61,688 nucleotides of DNA from HGM04593 sp045654645 (GTDB taxonomy: Bacteria; Bacteroidota; Bacteroidia; Bacteroidales; Bacteroidaceae), in assembly GCA_045654645.1 (NCBI GenBank), contig JAZONR010000035.1:1-61688 (forward strand), read 5' to 3'. Within the stretch, counting starts at the first letter, position 1. Every line of letters begins with the position of its first letter. The position numbers were made by a program, and so were the translations under genes. The notes under the pieces were generated by a model. It did no database searches and was not told where the DNA came from. It was given only the letters and a program-made list of their open reading frames with translations. Positions 24,871 through 32,858 of the stretch are shown in pieces.

Positions 24871-27800
24871 CTATTCCAGGAAGTGGAATTTATCGAACCA
24901 GTCGATTTTCTCTTTGGCAAGTTGGCTGCCGTGTAGCAGTGCCACACGATACCAGTATACGGCTTTTCTCTCATCCTTTTTGGTGCCGCGCCCTTTTTCA
25001 TAGCAGCGGGCTACTTGTTCGGCTGCCTGCGGGTGGTTGTTGTTGGCTGCGTGCATATACCATTCAAATGCTTTTTTATTGCTTCTCCTCACATAGCGTC
25101 CGGTGTGGTAGAAGCGGGCAAGGTGATATTGTGCCTCGGCATTTCCCTCTTTGGCTGCCTTTTTGAAGTAGTTGATGGTGGAGCTTCGGCGCAGGGCGCG
25201 TTTACTGTGGGCTGCAAGGCTGTCGGCTGTGGCAAGGTGTGTTGCAACAACGTATAGGGCACGTGCTTCATTGTTGGCGGCTGCTATACAGTACCATTCG
25301 TAGGCCGCAGCGCTGTCCTTGGCAGCACCTGTTCCACTTATATAACAGTCGGCGAGCGCAAGCTGAGAGCGTGAAAAACCGGTGGCGGCAGCCTTTCTAT
25401 AGGTGTTGAGCGCCAAAGTGTCGTTGGCTGTTGTTCCTATCCCCTTTAGGTAGCAGCCGGCAAGGTTGTGCAGGGCGCGGCTGTGTCCGCAATTTGCTGC
25501 ACGAAGGAAATGTGTGAAGGCTGCTATGCTGTCGGGCTCTACGCCATAACCGTTTATGTAGCACACTCCTGCGTTGTAGATGGCATCGGGGTAGCCAAGG
25601 GCAGCAGCTTCGGTGAACTTGGTGAATGCCTTGTCGTGCATATTGTGCCTGAAGAAGGTGCGTCCCTCCTCGGTCTGCTTGAAACAGTGGGCAAGAAGGT
25701 CTATATTGTGTATTCCCGCAATGGGTGTAATCTCTATATGTACAGTGGCGGGGGCTTCTGTTTCTGCGGTTTTTGTGCGTGTGGTTATGTTGCCGTTGTT
25801 GCTGTAGTAGGTGCCTTGGGCGTAGCCTTCCACATCAACGCTGATGTTGCGCGTTGATGAGTTGTTGTAGAGTTCTATGCTGATTTTCCCATTCTTGGCT
25901 GTTGCACAAGGTTCCCACAGAAGGGTGCGTCTATAGTCGGCTGTGGAGGCATCGGGCTTTATGTTGCTGTAGTTTGGCGAGTAGAACTGCTTACTCTGGG
26001 TGTAGCCATAGACCATTGTGTAGCGGGTGCTGCTTTTTTGTGTGAGCAGCGGGGTGATGCTTGTTTGCTTGTCTTGCTCTGTAATTGGTACAAAGCAGGC
26101 TACGTAGTTGGGTATTGCGTTGCGTGGCATCTCTTTTGCCCGTTGAACAAGGGTGATGGCATCGGGGGCGTCATCAATATCACCATTGCGGGCGTTGATG
26201 GCCATACGGTCGTAGAAGCCCTGATAGTAGCAGCTGTAGTCTGTGTTGAGTCTGTTTTTGTTTCTTATTTTACCGATGTGGCGGCCGCCGCCGAACTGGT
26301 TGCGGGTTTTCTCATCGGAGCGTATGATGATTTCCTTGAAGTCGAGCATCTTTTGGGGGAATACACCGTTGAGGTATTCTTCATCGGGGGTGGGTGTGGA
26401 GTGTGGATTGTAGCAACTGTCCACAACCATTGACTGTATCCACCAGCACCAGTTCAGGTTGTGGCGCCAGAAGGCACTGCGCAGAATGTCGGCTGCTGTG
26501 AGGGTGTTGCGATAGGCGGGGTCCTTAATGGTGAATGTTCCATCCTTCTCCACACTGTAGCCGCTTCCTGTGATTGTGGTCTTGTGGTTAGTTGTGATGT
26601 ACATATTGCTCGACATTACGTGGCGGTCAAAGGTCGAGAGCTCGGGGTTTGGGTCGTCGATGCTTGCGGTAGGTGCATAAGGTTTCAGGGGTATATTGTT
26701 ACCGGTGTAGTTCGATTGCCATTCATTATAATCATTCCACGATGATTTCTCGTTGCATAGGTAGGTTATGTCCTGTGCATATTCCCACTCATCGAGAAAA
26801 TCGAGACGCATTTCGCTGCGTGGAGGGCGGTAGTAGCTTTCGCGTTTGCGTTTGCTTGTAACCTCGATGGGGGATATGAGGTATTCAAATGGGCGCACTT
26901 TGATAATGCTGTCTCTTTCTTTTGTTTTCTCTTCAAGGGTGAGAGGGAGGCCGCTGTTACGCTCCCAATAGTGATAGAGACGCATTGCGGGTGAGAAGTA
27001 GCGGTCGAGGGTGATTGCGAAGATACTGTCCACGTCATTGAAGCCGGTGCGTTTTGAGGGGATGAGCTTGGCAACGCGCTTTCCGGTGAAGTCGTTGGTG
27101 CGTATGCGGAACCAGCCATTCTTGTCGGTCTTGAAGTTGTAGCTGGTTAGTATGCTGTCGTTGTATGTGATTTCGAACTTTATCTGTTCGTTGGGTTGGT
27201 TGGTTATGTTCAGTTTTCCGAGTCTGCCCCAACGGCGTTCCGGGGTTTTCTTTACGAAGCGTCCCTTGATGGTAATTCCACGCTCCACAGGGTTGCTGAA
27301 TTGGGTGGTGCGTGTGCTCAGTTTGTTCCAATCGTATGAGGTCCAGCCGTGGGTGAGCATTATAAGGTCGAGCTCTTGGCTGCGCTTCTCGTTGGTGGGG
27401 TCGAAGTAGCGGGCTGCATCAGGAATGTAGCCTTTGACCTCGGAGCCCAAAAGCATATAGCTGTAGAGGTTGTAGGTGTATGAGGTCTCTTCGCGGTAGT
27501 CGGCATCGCTTACTGATAGCGAAAAATTGCCATCGGCAATGGGCTTGCCGTCTTCGCGTTCAATATTGAGTGTTATTTTTTCGTGGGGTGTGAGTGTCCT
27601 GTTGTTGCCTGTTACCTTGAGTCTCGCGGTTGAGGCATCGGTGCCCACAGGTTTGTCGTGTGTTACAAAGAACATACGTTCGGCAAGCGGTATGCTGTCC
27701 CCAATGAAAATAACAACACGGTTCACCCCTTCGTTGAGGCTGTTTTTGTCAATGGCAAAGAGCATCTCTTGCGTTGATGACTCGTAGCGCTCATAGAAGT

Positions 27801-28770
27801 GTGTTTTGCCGCGAAAGATGATGGCGCAGCCTATTTCTGTATTGTGCCGGAGGTTGTTGATGACGTTAAGGTGCAGGGTGTTGCAGCTGTCGGTCAAGTT
27901 TATCACGGCGCCCTGTTTCTCAACATCAGGAAGGTCAAAAGTCTTGTTTCTCTTTCCGGTGTGAAGTCTGGCGGTGTATTTTACATCGCTTTTGGGAGTG
28001 AAACGGAAGGTCCCCATTCCAAGATGAGTGGGTTGGGTGGTGAGCAGTGGGTTGCCGTCGGCGAGCAGGGTTATCTCCTTGCTGCTGTTTATGCCATCCG
28101 GGCCAAAGAGTTCAAATGCCACAGTGCTCTCTATGCCGGCAACAAGATGTCCTCCCTCGGGGTAGAAATTGAGGGCCCATTCGGGCAGCTTGCCGTTTTC
28201 CCAACGCATTTTCCTGTCGAGGCCGGTCAGTGTGTCGTTCTCCTCTACATCGACAAGGAAGGCTCTGCGACGGTCAAGCATATTCTTGAAGTCCCAATTG
28301 TCGGCGTTCACCTTGTCGAAAATGGGAAAGACACGGCTGAAGATGGCTTCATTGCCGCGGTTGAGCATATAACGGGTGTAGGCTCTCACTTCGTAGTAGC
28401 CCGAGAGGAGCAGCTGGTTGAGTTCAAAGGAGCCGTGGCAACAGCCGTCATCGCCTATGCGGTATTTGTTGGTGCGCACCACATAGCCCTCGGGGGCAAC
28501 AAGCTCCACATAGAGCACGCGGCTCATTGTGGTGGGGTGGTTATCGGTGCCGCTCATCACATAGGCTTTGAACCACATCTCCTCGCCAAGATAGTAGGCG
28601 GTGTTGTCGAAGTGGAGGAAGACTCGTTCCTCGGGGAAGAGGCTTTGCTTTATGGCTGTGCGTATGATTATGTTGTCGAGCGCATTGCGTGTTGCGGATG
28701 TGCTGCTTTCCTGTGCTGCAGCCCCTTGCAGCAGCGCAAGGGCGGTGATTATGGCGTAGAGCTGTTTCAT
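24871..28770 (-). CDS. Giant secreted MG2-like protein fused to C-terminal Sel1 repeats
   Basis: 1299 residues. Signal peptide MKQLYAIITALALLQGAAAQ. The N-terminal part has the Bacteroidota MG2 (alpha-2-macroglobulin-like) pattern: EERVFLHFDNTAYYLGEEMW, FKAYVMSG, VLYVELVAPEGYVV, SGYYEVRAYTRYMLN. A second MG/Ig-like stretch (PHEKITLNIEREDGKPIADG) follows, then a long middle region of unknown fold. Residues about 1045-1290 are about six Sel1/TPR-like repeats (YNAGVCYINGYGVEPDS, HNLAGCYLKGIGTTAND, LALADCYISGTGAAKDS, YHLARFYHTGRYV, VARCYEKGRGTKKDE). It probably lies in the periplasm as a large scaffold. It is the last gene of the BlaI/M56 operon, 3 bases after the M56 gene, so it is likely the regulated effector. 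No thioester motif is visible. Confidence 0.8.
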   Translation of the reverse strand: MKQLYAIITALALLQGAAAQESSTSATRNALDNIIIRTAIKQSLFPEERVFLHFDNTAYYLGEEMWFKAYVMSGTDNHPTTMSRVLYVELVAPEGYVVRTNKYRIGDDGCCHGSFELNQLLLSGYYEVRAYTRYMLNRGNEAIFSRVFPIFDKVNADNWDFKNMLDRRRAFLVDVEENDTLTGLDRKMRWENGKLPEWALNFYPEGGHLVAGIESTVAFELFGPDGINSSKEITLLADGNPLLTTQPTHLGMGTFRFTPKSDVKYTARLHTGKRNKTFDLPDVEKQGAVINLTDSCNTLHLNVINNLRHNTEIGCAIIFRGKTHFYERYESSTQEMLFAIDKNSLNEGVNRVVIFIGDSIPLAERMFFVTHDKPVGTDASTARLKVTGNNRTLTPHEKITLNIEREDGKPIADGNFSLSVSDADYREETSYTYNLYSYMLLGSEVKGYIPDAARYFDPTNEKRSQELDLIMLTHGWTSYDWNKLSTRTTQFSNPVERGITIKGRFVKKTPERRWGRLGKLNITNQPNEQIKFEITYNDSILTSYNFKTDKNGWFRIRTNDFTGKRVAKLIPSKRTGFNDVDSIFAITLDRYFSPAMRLYHYWERNSGLPLTLEEKTKERDSIIKVRPFEYLISPIEVTSKRKRESYYRPPRSEMRLDFLDEWEYAQDITYLCNEKSSWNDYNEWQSNYTGNNIPLKPYAPTASIDDPNPELSTFDRHVMSSNMYITTNHKTTITGSGYSVEKDGTFTIKDPAYRNTLTAADILRSAFWRHNLNWCWWIQSMVVDSCYNPHSTPTPDEEYLNGVFPQKMLDFKEIIIRSDEKTRNQFGGGRHIGKIRNKNRLNTDYSCYYQGFYDRMAINARNGDIDDAPDAITLVQRAKEMPRNAIPNYVACFVPITEQDKQTSITPLLTQKSSTRYTMVYGYTQSKQFYSPNYSNIKPDASTADYRRTLLWEPCATAKNGKISIELYNNSSTRNISVDVEGYAQGTYYSNNGNITTRTKTAETEAPATVHIEITPIAGIHNIDLLAHCFKQTEEGRTFFRHNMHDKAFTKFTEAAALGYPDAIYNAGVCYINGYGVEPDSIAAFTHFLRAANCGHSRALHNLAGCYLKGIGTTANDTLALNTYRKAAATGFSRSQLALADCYISGTGAAKDSAAAYEWYCIAAANNEARALYVVATHLATADSLAAHSKRALRRSSTINYFKKAAKEGNAEAQYHLARFYHTGRYVRRSNKKAFEWYMHAANNNHPQAAEQVARCYEKGRGTKKDERKAVYWYRVALLHGSQLAKEKIDWFDKFHFLE

Positions 28771-28773
28771 TGC

Positions 28774-30243
28774 TTATCTTATTGCTGTTGTTCCTGCGAT
28801 TAATGTGTTGTCTGTTTCAATTGTAAGCGCCGGACCGTGGCGGAAGATTATATATGCGTTGTATCCGGTGGGGGTGTCGTTGTTCCATTTGCGGCGTGCG
28901 ATGTGCAGCATTGCCGTGCGTGTGGCCTCTTCTTTGATTTTATCAATTTGGGTGTTGCTTGCCTTGCCGGCCAAGGTTATGTTGCAGCTGTTGGCTTTTA
29001 TGCTGTTTGTGCGGCCACGGCTGTCGGTGGTGAACCGCAGCCTCACGCTGCACTGTTTTATATTATCACAATTGAGCATCCATTCATCTTTAACAGTGGC
29101 AATGTCTATGAATTCATAGTGGTTATCGGTGCGTGTGATATTCTCGTCCCTTCCCTGTGTGGAAATCTCCTCTTCAATTGGTGCTATGGCGATGGGGAGC
29201 GAAACGCCTGTTGGCTTAAAGGACGGCATTTGGGGCGCTGTTTCCTCGAGTGTGATTTTTGTGGGTATATTGGTTGTGGTGGCGCTCTCCTTTCTGCTTT
29301 CAGTGCCATTGGGGGCGGGTGTTGGTGTGATGAATGTATATTCCGGCTTTGCGAATGCTGCCAGCAGCAGTGAGGTGATGGGTATGATATAGAGCCACTT
29401 TGCGCGCATTGCTTTATTGCTCTTTTTGCGCACCATCATTGTTATTCTTTTACGCACACTGCTTTGGCTGAAACTGTTGGCAAGTGGCAGTGAATAGCCT
29501 TGAACTGCTTTCTTGAGTATGAGCATCTGGTAGCTTTTTATATCGGTGTTGTGCTCAAGAACATATTTGTCTGCTTCATATTCGTGTATCTCCTTGAGGT
29601 CGGCCGATAGCATATAGATGAATGGGTTGAACCATTGAAACGCTTTTACTATGCCAAGGAACAGCATATCAGTGGAGTGTTTGTGGTGTATGTGTCCCTG
29701 TTCGTGCAGCACTATATATTCGCCACACTCATTATAGTCGGTTTCCGAAATTACTATGTTGCTGAACCAACTGAAGGGCGCTGTTTCATTGGCGTGGCAG
29801 TGAATGGTTGTTCCGTTTATCTTTTCACACCACAGTGTGCCGCGTCTTATGGCTGTTATAATGCGTGCGATGTTGGTGATGTAGCAAATGAGTGAGAGCA
29901 GCACTCCTGTGAGGTAGATATATGTGGCGTTTTTTAATGTGAACAGGCTTTGGATGGTGTTGTTCGTGCTGTGTTGCAAGGTGGGGCTTGGGGCACTTTT
30001 TGCTATAAAGTGCTGAACGATGCTGTTCTCGGTTATGAGAGTGGTGTCTGTCGGGGTTTGCTCTATTTCTATTCTGATGCTTATGACTGCCAGTGGTAGC
30101 AGTGCCGAGAGCACAACAATGCCAAGCAATGCCTTGCGGTTGAGCGATGTGAAGGTCTCCTTGCGCAGCAGCAGTGCAAACGGCACGTAGAGCAGTGCCA
30201 GGCTCAATGCCCATTTGAGTATGTAGATTAGTGTGGCTGTCAT
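28774..30243 (-). CDS. BlaR1-type M56 membrane metalloprotease sensor with degenerate TonB-C-like tail
   Basis: 489 residues. TM segments at about 5-26, 38-56 and 107-130, then the M56 zinc protease loop with HEQGH (His180, Glu181, His184) in EYIVLHEQGHIHHKH, FQWFNPFIYML and DLKEIHEYEADKYVL, all standard for BlaR1/MecR1. A fourth TM (about 286-305) leads to a periplasmic part. Residues about 385-470 resemble a TonB C-terminal domain (VRLRFTTDSRGRTNSIKANS; ARRKWNND). There is no penicillin-binding domain. In the known system the protease, on sensing a signal, triggers loss of the BlaI repressor. It is followed by the MG2/Sel1 gene and preceded by the triple TonB-C-like gene. Confidence 0.88.
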   Translation of the reverse strand: MTATLIYILKWALSLALLYVPFALLLRKETFTSLNRKALLGIVVLSALLPLAVISIRIEIEQTPTDTTLITENSIVQHFIAKSAPSPTLQHSTNNTIQSLFTLKNATYIYLTGVLLSLICYITNIARIITAIRRGTLWCEKINGTTIHCHANETAPFSWFSNIVISETDYNECGEYIVLHEQGHIHHKHSTDMLFLGIVKAFQWFNPFIYMLSADLKEIHEYEADKYVLEHNTDIKSYQMLILKKAVQGYSLPLANSFSQSSVRKRITMMVRKKSNKAMRAKWLYIIPITSLLLAAFAKPEYTFITPTPAPNGTESRKESATTTNIPTKITLEETAPQMPSFKPTGVSLPIAIAPIEEEISTQGRDENITRTDNHYEFIDIATVKDEWMLNCDNIKQCSVRLRFTTDSRGRTNSIKANSCNITLAGKASNTQIDKIKEEATRTAMLHIARRKWNNDTPTGYNAYIIFRHGPALTIETDNTLIAGTTAIR

Positions 30244-30249
30244 AGCTTT

Positions 30250-31401
30250 TTATTTCAGTTCAATGCGTAAGCGGGCAATTTTTTCAATCTCCTTGCCGTC
30301 GAATGTTGCCGGAGTCCAGCGTGTCATCTTTTTTGTTGTCTTTTTCAAACAGTCTATAATCTCTTTTATAATTTTACTTTCTCTGTTTTTTCCGTTAGTG
30401 CTTGAGATTTCCGGGTTAGCAGAGTAGAATATGGCTCTACCGCTCTTTTTAATCTTCAGATAGACATCTATCTGTCCTTTTGTGTTGTTGCGTGAAATAG
30501 TCCTGTCATTCTTCAACTCTTCGATATATATGTTCTTTAGAGCCTTATAACCGTCGGGGTACTCAGGCTCGCTTTGCTCAATGTCAAAATCGTATCCGTT
30601 TATGTTTACCTCAATGCATATATTCTCGTTTGATGCTGTGGGAAAAGATCTACTTTCCAACTCCTTTCCAATGCTTTTGGCTGTGTTCTTCAGGAGCCTT
30701 CTTGCATTTTCCACACTCTTGTATTCTGTGCTTGAATAGTCGGGGCGCAGTCTGATGCTTGTTATGGAACTTGACCCTACAGCAATGTGCAAGCTGTTTA
30801 TGTCGCTGCGACGGGCGGTCTGATACCTTGTGTCCCAAATTATGCAGCCAATGTATTCGGTATCGTATATTTTTCCTTCGTAGTCTATTTTCGCACTTAT
30901 AAACGCGCTGCCGTTTATGCCATAAATCTCTCTCCTTTTCTCCTCTGTAATGTGTGCGTTGATAATTGATTGAATCTCTTTGGTAATCTTCGGCTTTTCT
31001 GCCTTCTGCGTTTTGCCGGCTTTGTAAATTATGCGGCAACTGTTCTTGCCGCTGTTCCATTTTTTACCGGCGATGATGTTCTTGCAGCTCTCTTTCAGTA
31101 GCTTTTTTGCGCTGTTAAAGGATTTCTCGTCGCAGTTCCCCAATGTGGATAGTCTGCACTTTGTGATATTGATTCTTGTGGCTTCTCCCTCTTTGTTTGC
31201 CTTCACCTTTGCTGTGATTGTGGCGCCGGTGAAAAACTCGTTGAAGTCGAGCCCGTTGGAATATATTCCTTCTGTGTTACCGAGAGTGGTTTCTATTGTA
31301 CCTTCTATGTTTGTAACTGTTATCTTTTGTGCATTGGCTGTCAATGCTGCAAAAAGAAAGAAGTAAAAGATAGTGGTGAATTTGTAATTCGTTGTTCTCA
31401 T
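30250..31401 (-). CDS. Secreted protein with three TonB-C-like domains
   Basis: 383 residues from the ATG at 31401, which overlaps the BlaI stop codon (TAATG); a longer reading of the frame runs through BlaI out of frame and is not used. Signal peptide MRTTNYKFTTIFYFFLFAALTANAQ. Three similar modules follow: ATITAKVKANKEGEATRINI, GSAFISAKIDYEGKIYDTEY, and GQIDVYLKIKKSGRAIFYS ending in TRWTPATFDGKEI. The last keeps the W-x-PA and closing strand of TonB C-terminal domains. There is no membrane anchor apart from the signal peptide, so it is soluble in the periplasm and cannot transduce energy by itself. It might bind the M56 protein or an outer-membrane partner. Confidence 0.6.
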   Translation of the reverse strand: MRTTNYKFTTIFYFFLFAALTANAQKITVTNIEGTIETTLGNTEGIYSNGLDFNEFFTGATITAKVKANKEGEATRINITKCRLSTLGNCDEKSFNSAKKLLKESCKNIIAGKKWNSGKNSCRIIYKAGKTQKAEKPKITKEIQSIINAHITEEKRREIYGINGSAFISAKIDYEGKIYDTEYIGCIIWDTRYQTARRSDINSLHIAVGSSSITSIRLRPDYSSTEYKSVENARRLLKNTAKSIGKELESRSFPTASNENICIEVNINGYDFDIEQSEPEYPDGYKALKNIYIEELKNDRTISRNNTKGQIDVYLKIKKSGRAIFYSANPEISSTNGKNRESKIIKEIIDCLKKTTKKMTRWTPATFDGKEIEKIARLRIELK

Positions 31402-31781
31402 TACTTGTTTTCGTTTCCTTTTATTATTTCCAACAGTTCCTTGATGTCGGCTTCGCTCAACTTTTCGTTCTGCGCAAAGAACTTTACCATTGATGAGCAC
31501 GAGCCTCCGAAGAACGACTCTTTCACATCCTTCATCACTTGACTTGTGTAGGCTTCGCGACTGATGAGAGGGTAGTAGGTGTGGGTCTTTCCGCTTAGCT
31601 TGCGGTACTCTACAAATCCTTTGTTCAAGAGAATTTTGAGGAATGTTGATATGGTGGTGTAGGCGGGCTTGGGCTCGGGGTACTTTTCAATTATGTCGTG
31701 TATGCAACCACCATAGGGCATCTCCCAAAGTGCGTTCATCACCTGCATCTCGGCTTTTGTAAGTGTATCGAATTTTTTCAT
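31401..31781 (-). CDS. BlaI/MecI family winged-helix repressor
   Basis: 126 residues from the ATG at 31781 (MKKFDTLTKAEMQVMNALWE); a TTG eight codons earlier would place the start on the promoter. The winged helix is typical: ALWEMPYGGCIHDIIEKY, AYTTISTFLKILLNKGFVEY, KTHTYYPLISREAY. The C-terminus is the helical dimer part (LSEADIKELLEIIKGN). It represses its own operon until the M56 protease is activated. It is the first of four tightly packed minus-strand genes. Half-site palindromes over the promoter at 31819-31842 are its likely operator. Confidence 0.9.
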   Translation of the reverse strand: MKKFDTLTKAEMQVMNALWEMPYGGCIHDIIEKYPEPKPAYTTISTFLKILLNKGFVEYRKLSGKTHTYYPLISREAYTSQVMKDVKESFFGGSCSSMVKFFAQNEKLSEADIKELLEIIKGNENK

Positions 31782-31802
31782 TCCGGTTTTTGTTTGTTGA
31801 GG

Positions 31803-31842
31803 CAAATATATTACGAAGTTTTTAGAAATCTAAAATTTTAGA
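31803..31842 (-). promoter_or_regulatory. Promoter and BlaI-type operator of the BlaI/M56 operon
   Basis: Minus-strand -7 element TATATTTG (31810-31803), 22 bases upstream of the BlaI ATG. Just upstream lie three alternating half-sites: TTTTAGA, AA, TCTAAAA, TTTTAGA (31819-31842), giving a perfect 14-base palindrome TCTAAAATTTTAGA and an overlapping one with a 2-base spacer. They cover the -10 to -40 zone, as expected for autorepression. Confidence 0.75.
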
Positions 31843-31913
31843 AATGAAAAATGCTTTATAGGTAAAACTTTAACTTTTATTATTAGTAATTCCGGGAAGG
31901 TGAAAGCTGCGGT

Positions 31914-31965
31914 TAAGCGAGCGCAACGCAAGCTTGCTTGTGGTTTGCACAGCGAGCGATAGCAG
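31914..31965. repeat. Dispersed intergenic element, family B, single copy
   Basis: Pattern GCGAGCG, a hairpin around CAAGCTTGCTTG, then CACAGCGAGCG. The same order and spacing appears in both 85-base units at 36374-36543 (GAGCGAG, GAAGCTTGCTTC, CACAGCGAG). Confidence 0.55.
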
Positions 31966-32020
31966 GTTCAAGCGCACGAAGGGCGGTTAAATGTGAAAAC
32001 GCGTAAAGCTGAAACAATAG

Positions 32021-32051
32021 TTTGTTTATTGTTGTTTTTAACTTATTTTTG
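32021..32051 (+). promoter_or_regulatory. Promoter for the DUF5020/purine permease operon
   Basis: TTTG (32021-32024), 19-base spacer, TATTTTTG (32044-32051): a full match to the Bacteroidota primary-sigma promoter. It leaves a leader of about 70 bases before the ATG at 32129. The leader has no purine-riboswitch core. Confidence 0.8.
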
Positions 32052-32128
32052 CCGTGGATGTTTTTTATACGTCTGTTTTTATCTCAACCTTCGCTTGGTG
32101 TTGTATAAACCTTATAATAATTATAATT

Positions 32129-32827
32129 ATGAAAATCACAGGTTTCTTAAGGTCAAGATTATTTGTTGCTGTTGTGCTGTTTTTGGCGCTTGCATCAAAG
32201 GCCGGGGCGCAGAATATTGAACTGCATTATGACATTCGTCGCAATTGTGCCACCTCCACAGTTGAGAAGTTCAGTGCCGATGATTTTGGCAGTACATTCT
32301 TCTTCATTGATATGGACTTCGCTCCAAAGGCTGTTGGTGCGTATGGCGAGATTTCGCGCGAATTTTGTTTTTGGAACGAGAGTCGTTTCAACTGGCTCTC
32401 GGCACACATTGAGTTCAACGCCGGATTGAATAACTTTATGTCGTTCAGCAATGCCTGGTTGGCTGGTGCTACTTACTCGGGACATTCAAAGGATTGGAGC
32501 AAGACGTGGTCGCTCTCTGTAATGTATAAAGCAATTCCGGGTAATGTGAGTGTAAACAATTTTCAGATTACGGGTGTGTGGAACCTTGATTTCCTTGAAC
32601 ATTGGCTGTCATTCAACGGTTATGCCGATTTCTGGCGCGAGAAGAATGTGTTGATGGGCACGGAGTATATATTCACGGCCGAGCCCCAGCTTTGGGTAAA
32701 TTTAAACAAAATAAAGGGTTGGGAAAAGGTGAATTTGAGCCTTGGCACAGAGGTGGAACTCTCTAACAACTTTGTTGCCAAAGGGTTTGATATTATGCCT
32801 ACAGTGGCGGCAAAGTGGGCTTTCTGA
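32129..32827 (+). CDS. DUF5020 family outer-membrane protein (Tsx-like)
   Basis: 232 residues from ATG 32129 (MKITGFLRSRLFVAVVLFLA, signal peptide); an upstream in-frame ATG at 32054 lies almost on the promoter and is rejected. Mature part starts QNIELHYDIRRN and has the DUF5020 blocks FGSTFFFIDMDF and GEISREFCFW, then amphipathic strands ending in KWAF. DUF5020 proteins resemble the Tsx nucleoside channel. A purine permease starts 31 bases later, which supports a role in nucleoside or base entry through the outer membrane. Confidence 0.8.
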   Translation: MKITGFLRSRLFVAVVLFLALASKAGAQNIELHYDIRRNCATSTVEKFSADDFGSTFFFIDMDFAPKAVGAYGEISREFCFWNESRFNWLSAHIEFNAGLNNFMSFSNAWLAGATYSGHSKDWSKTWSLSVMYKAIPGNVSVNNFQITGVWNLDFLEHWLSFNGYADFWREKNVLMGTEYIFTAEPQLWVNLNKIKGWEKVNLSLGTEVELSNNFVAKGFDIMPTVAAKWAF

Positions 32828-32858
32828 TTAAAAACGATAAATAATTAATAAGTTCTCT

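Noticed and set aside
27799..28803. 334-codon plus-strand frame opposite the MG2/Sel1 gene
   Set aside because: Antisense shadow that spans the junction of two minus-strand genes.
32052..32128. Purine riboswitch before the DUF5020/permease unit
   Set aside because: The leader is short and lacks the conserved junction and loop bases of purine aptamers.
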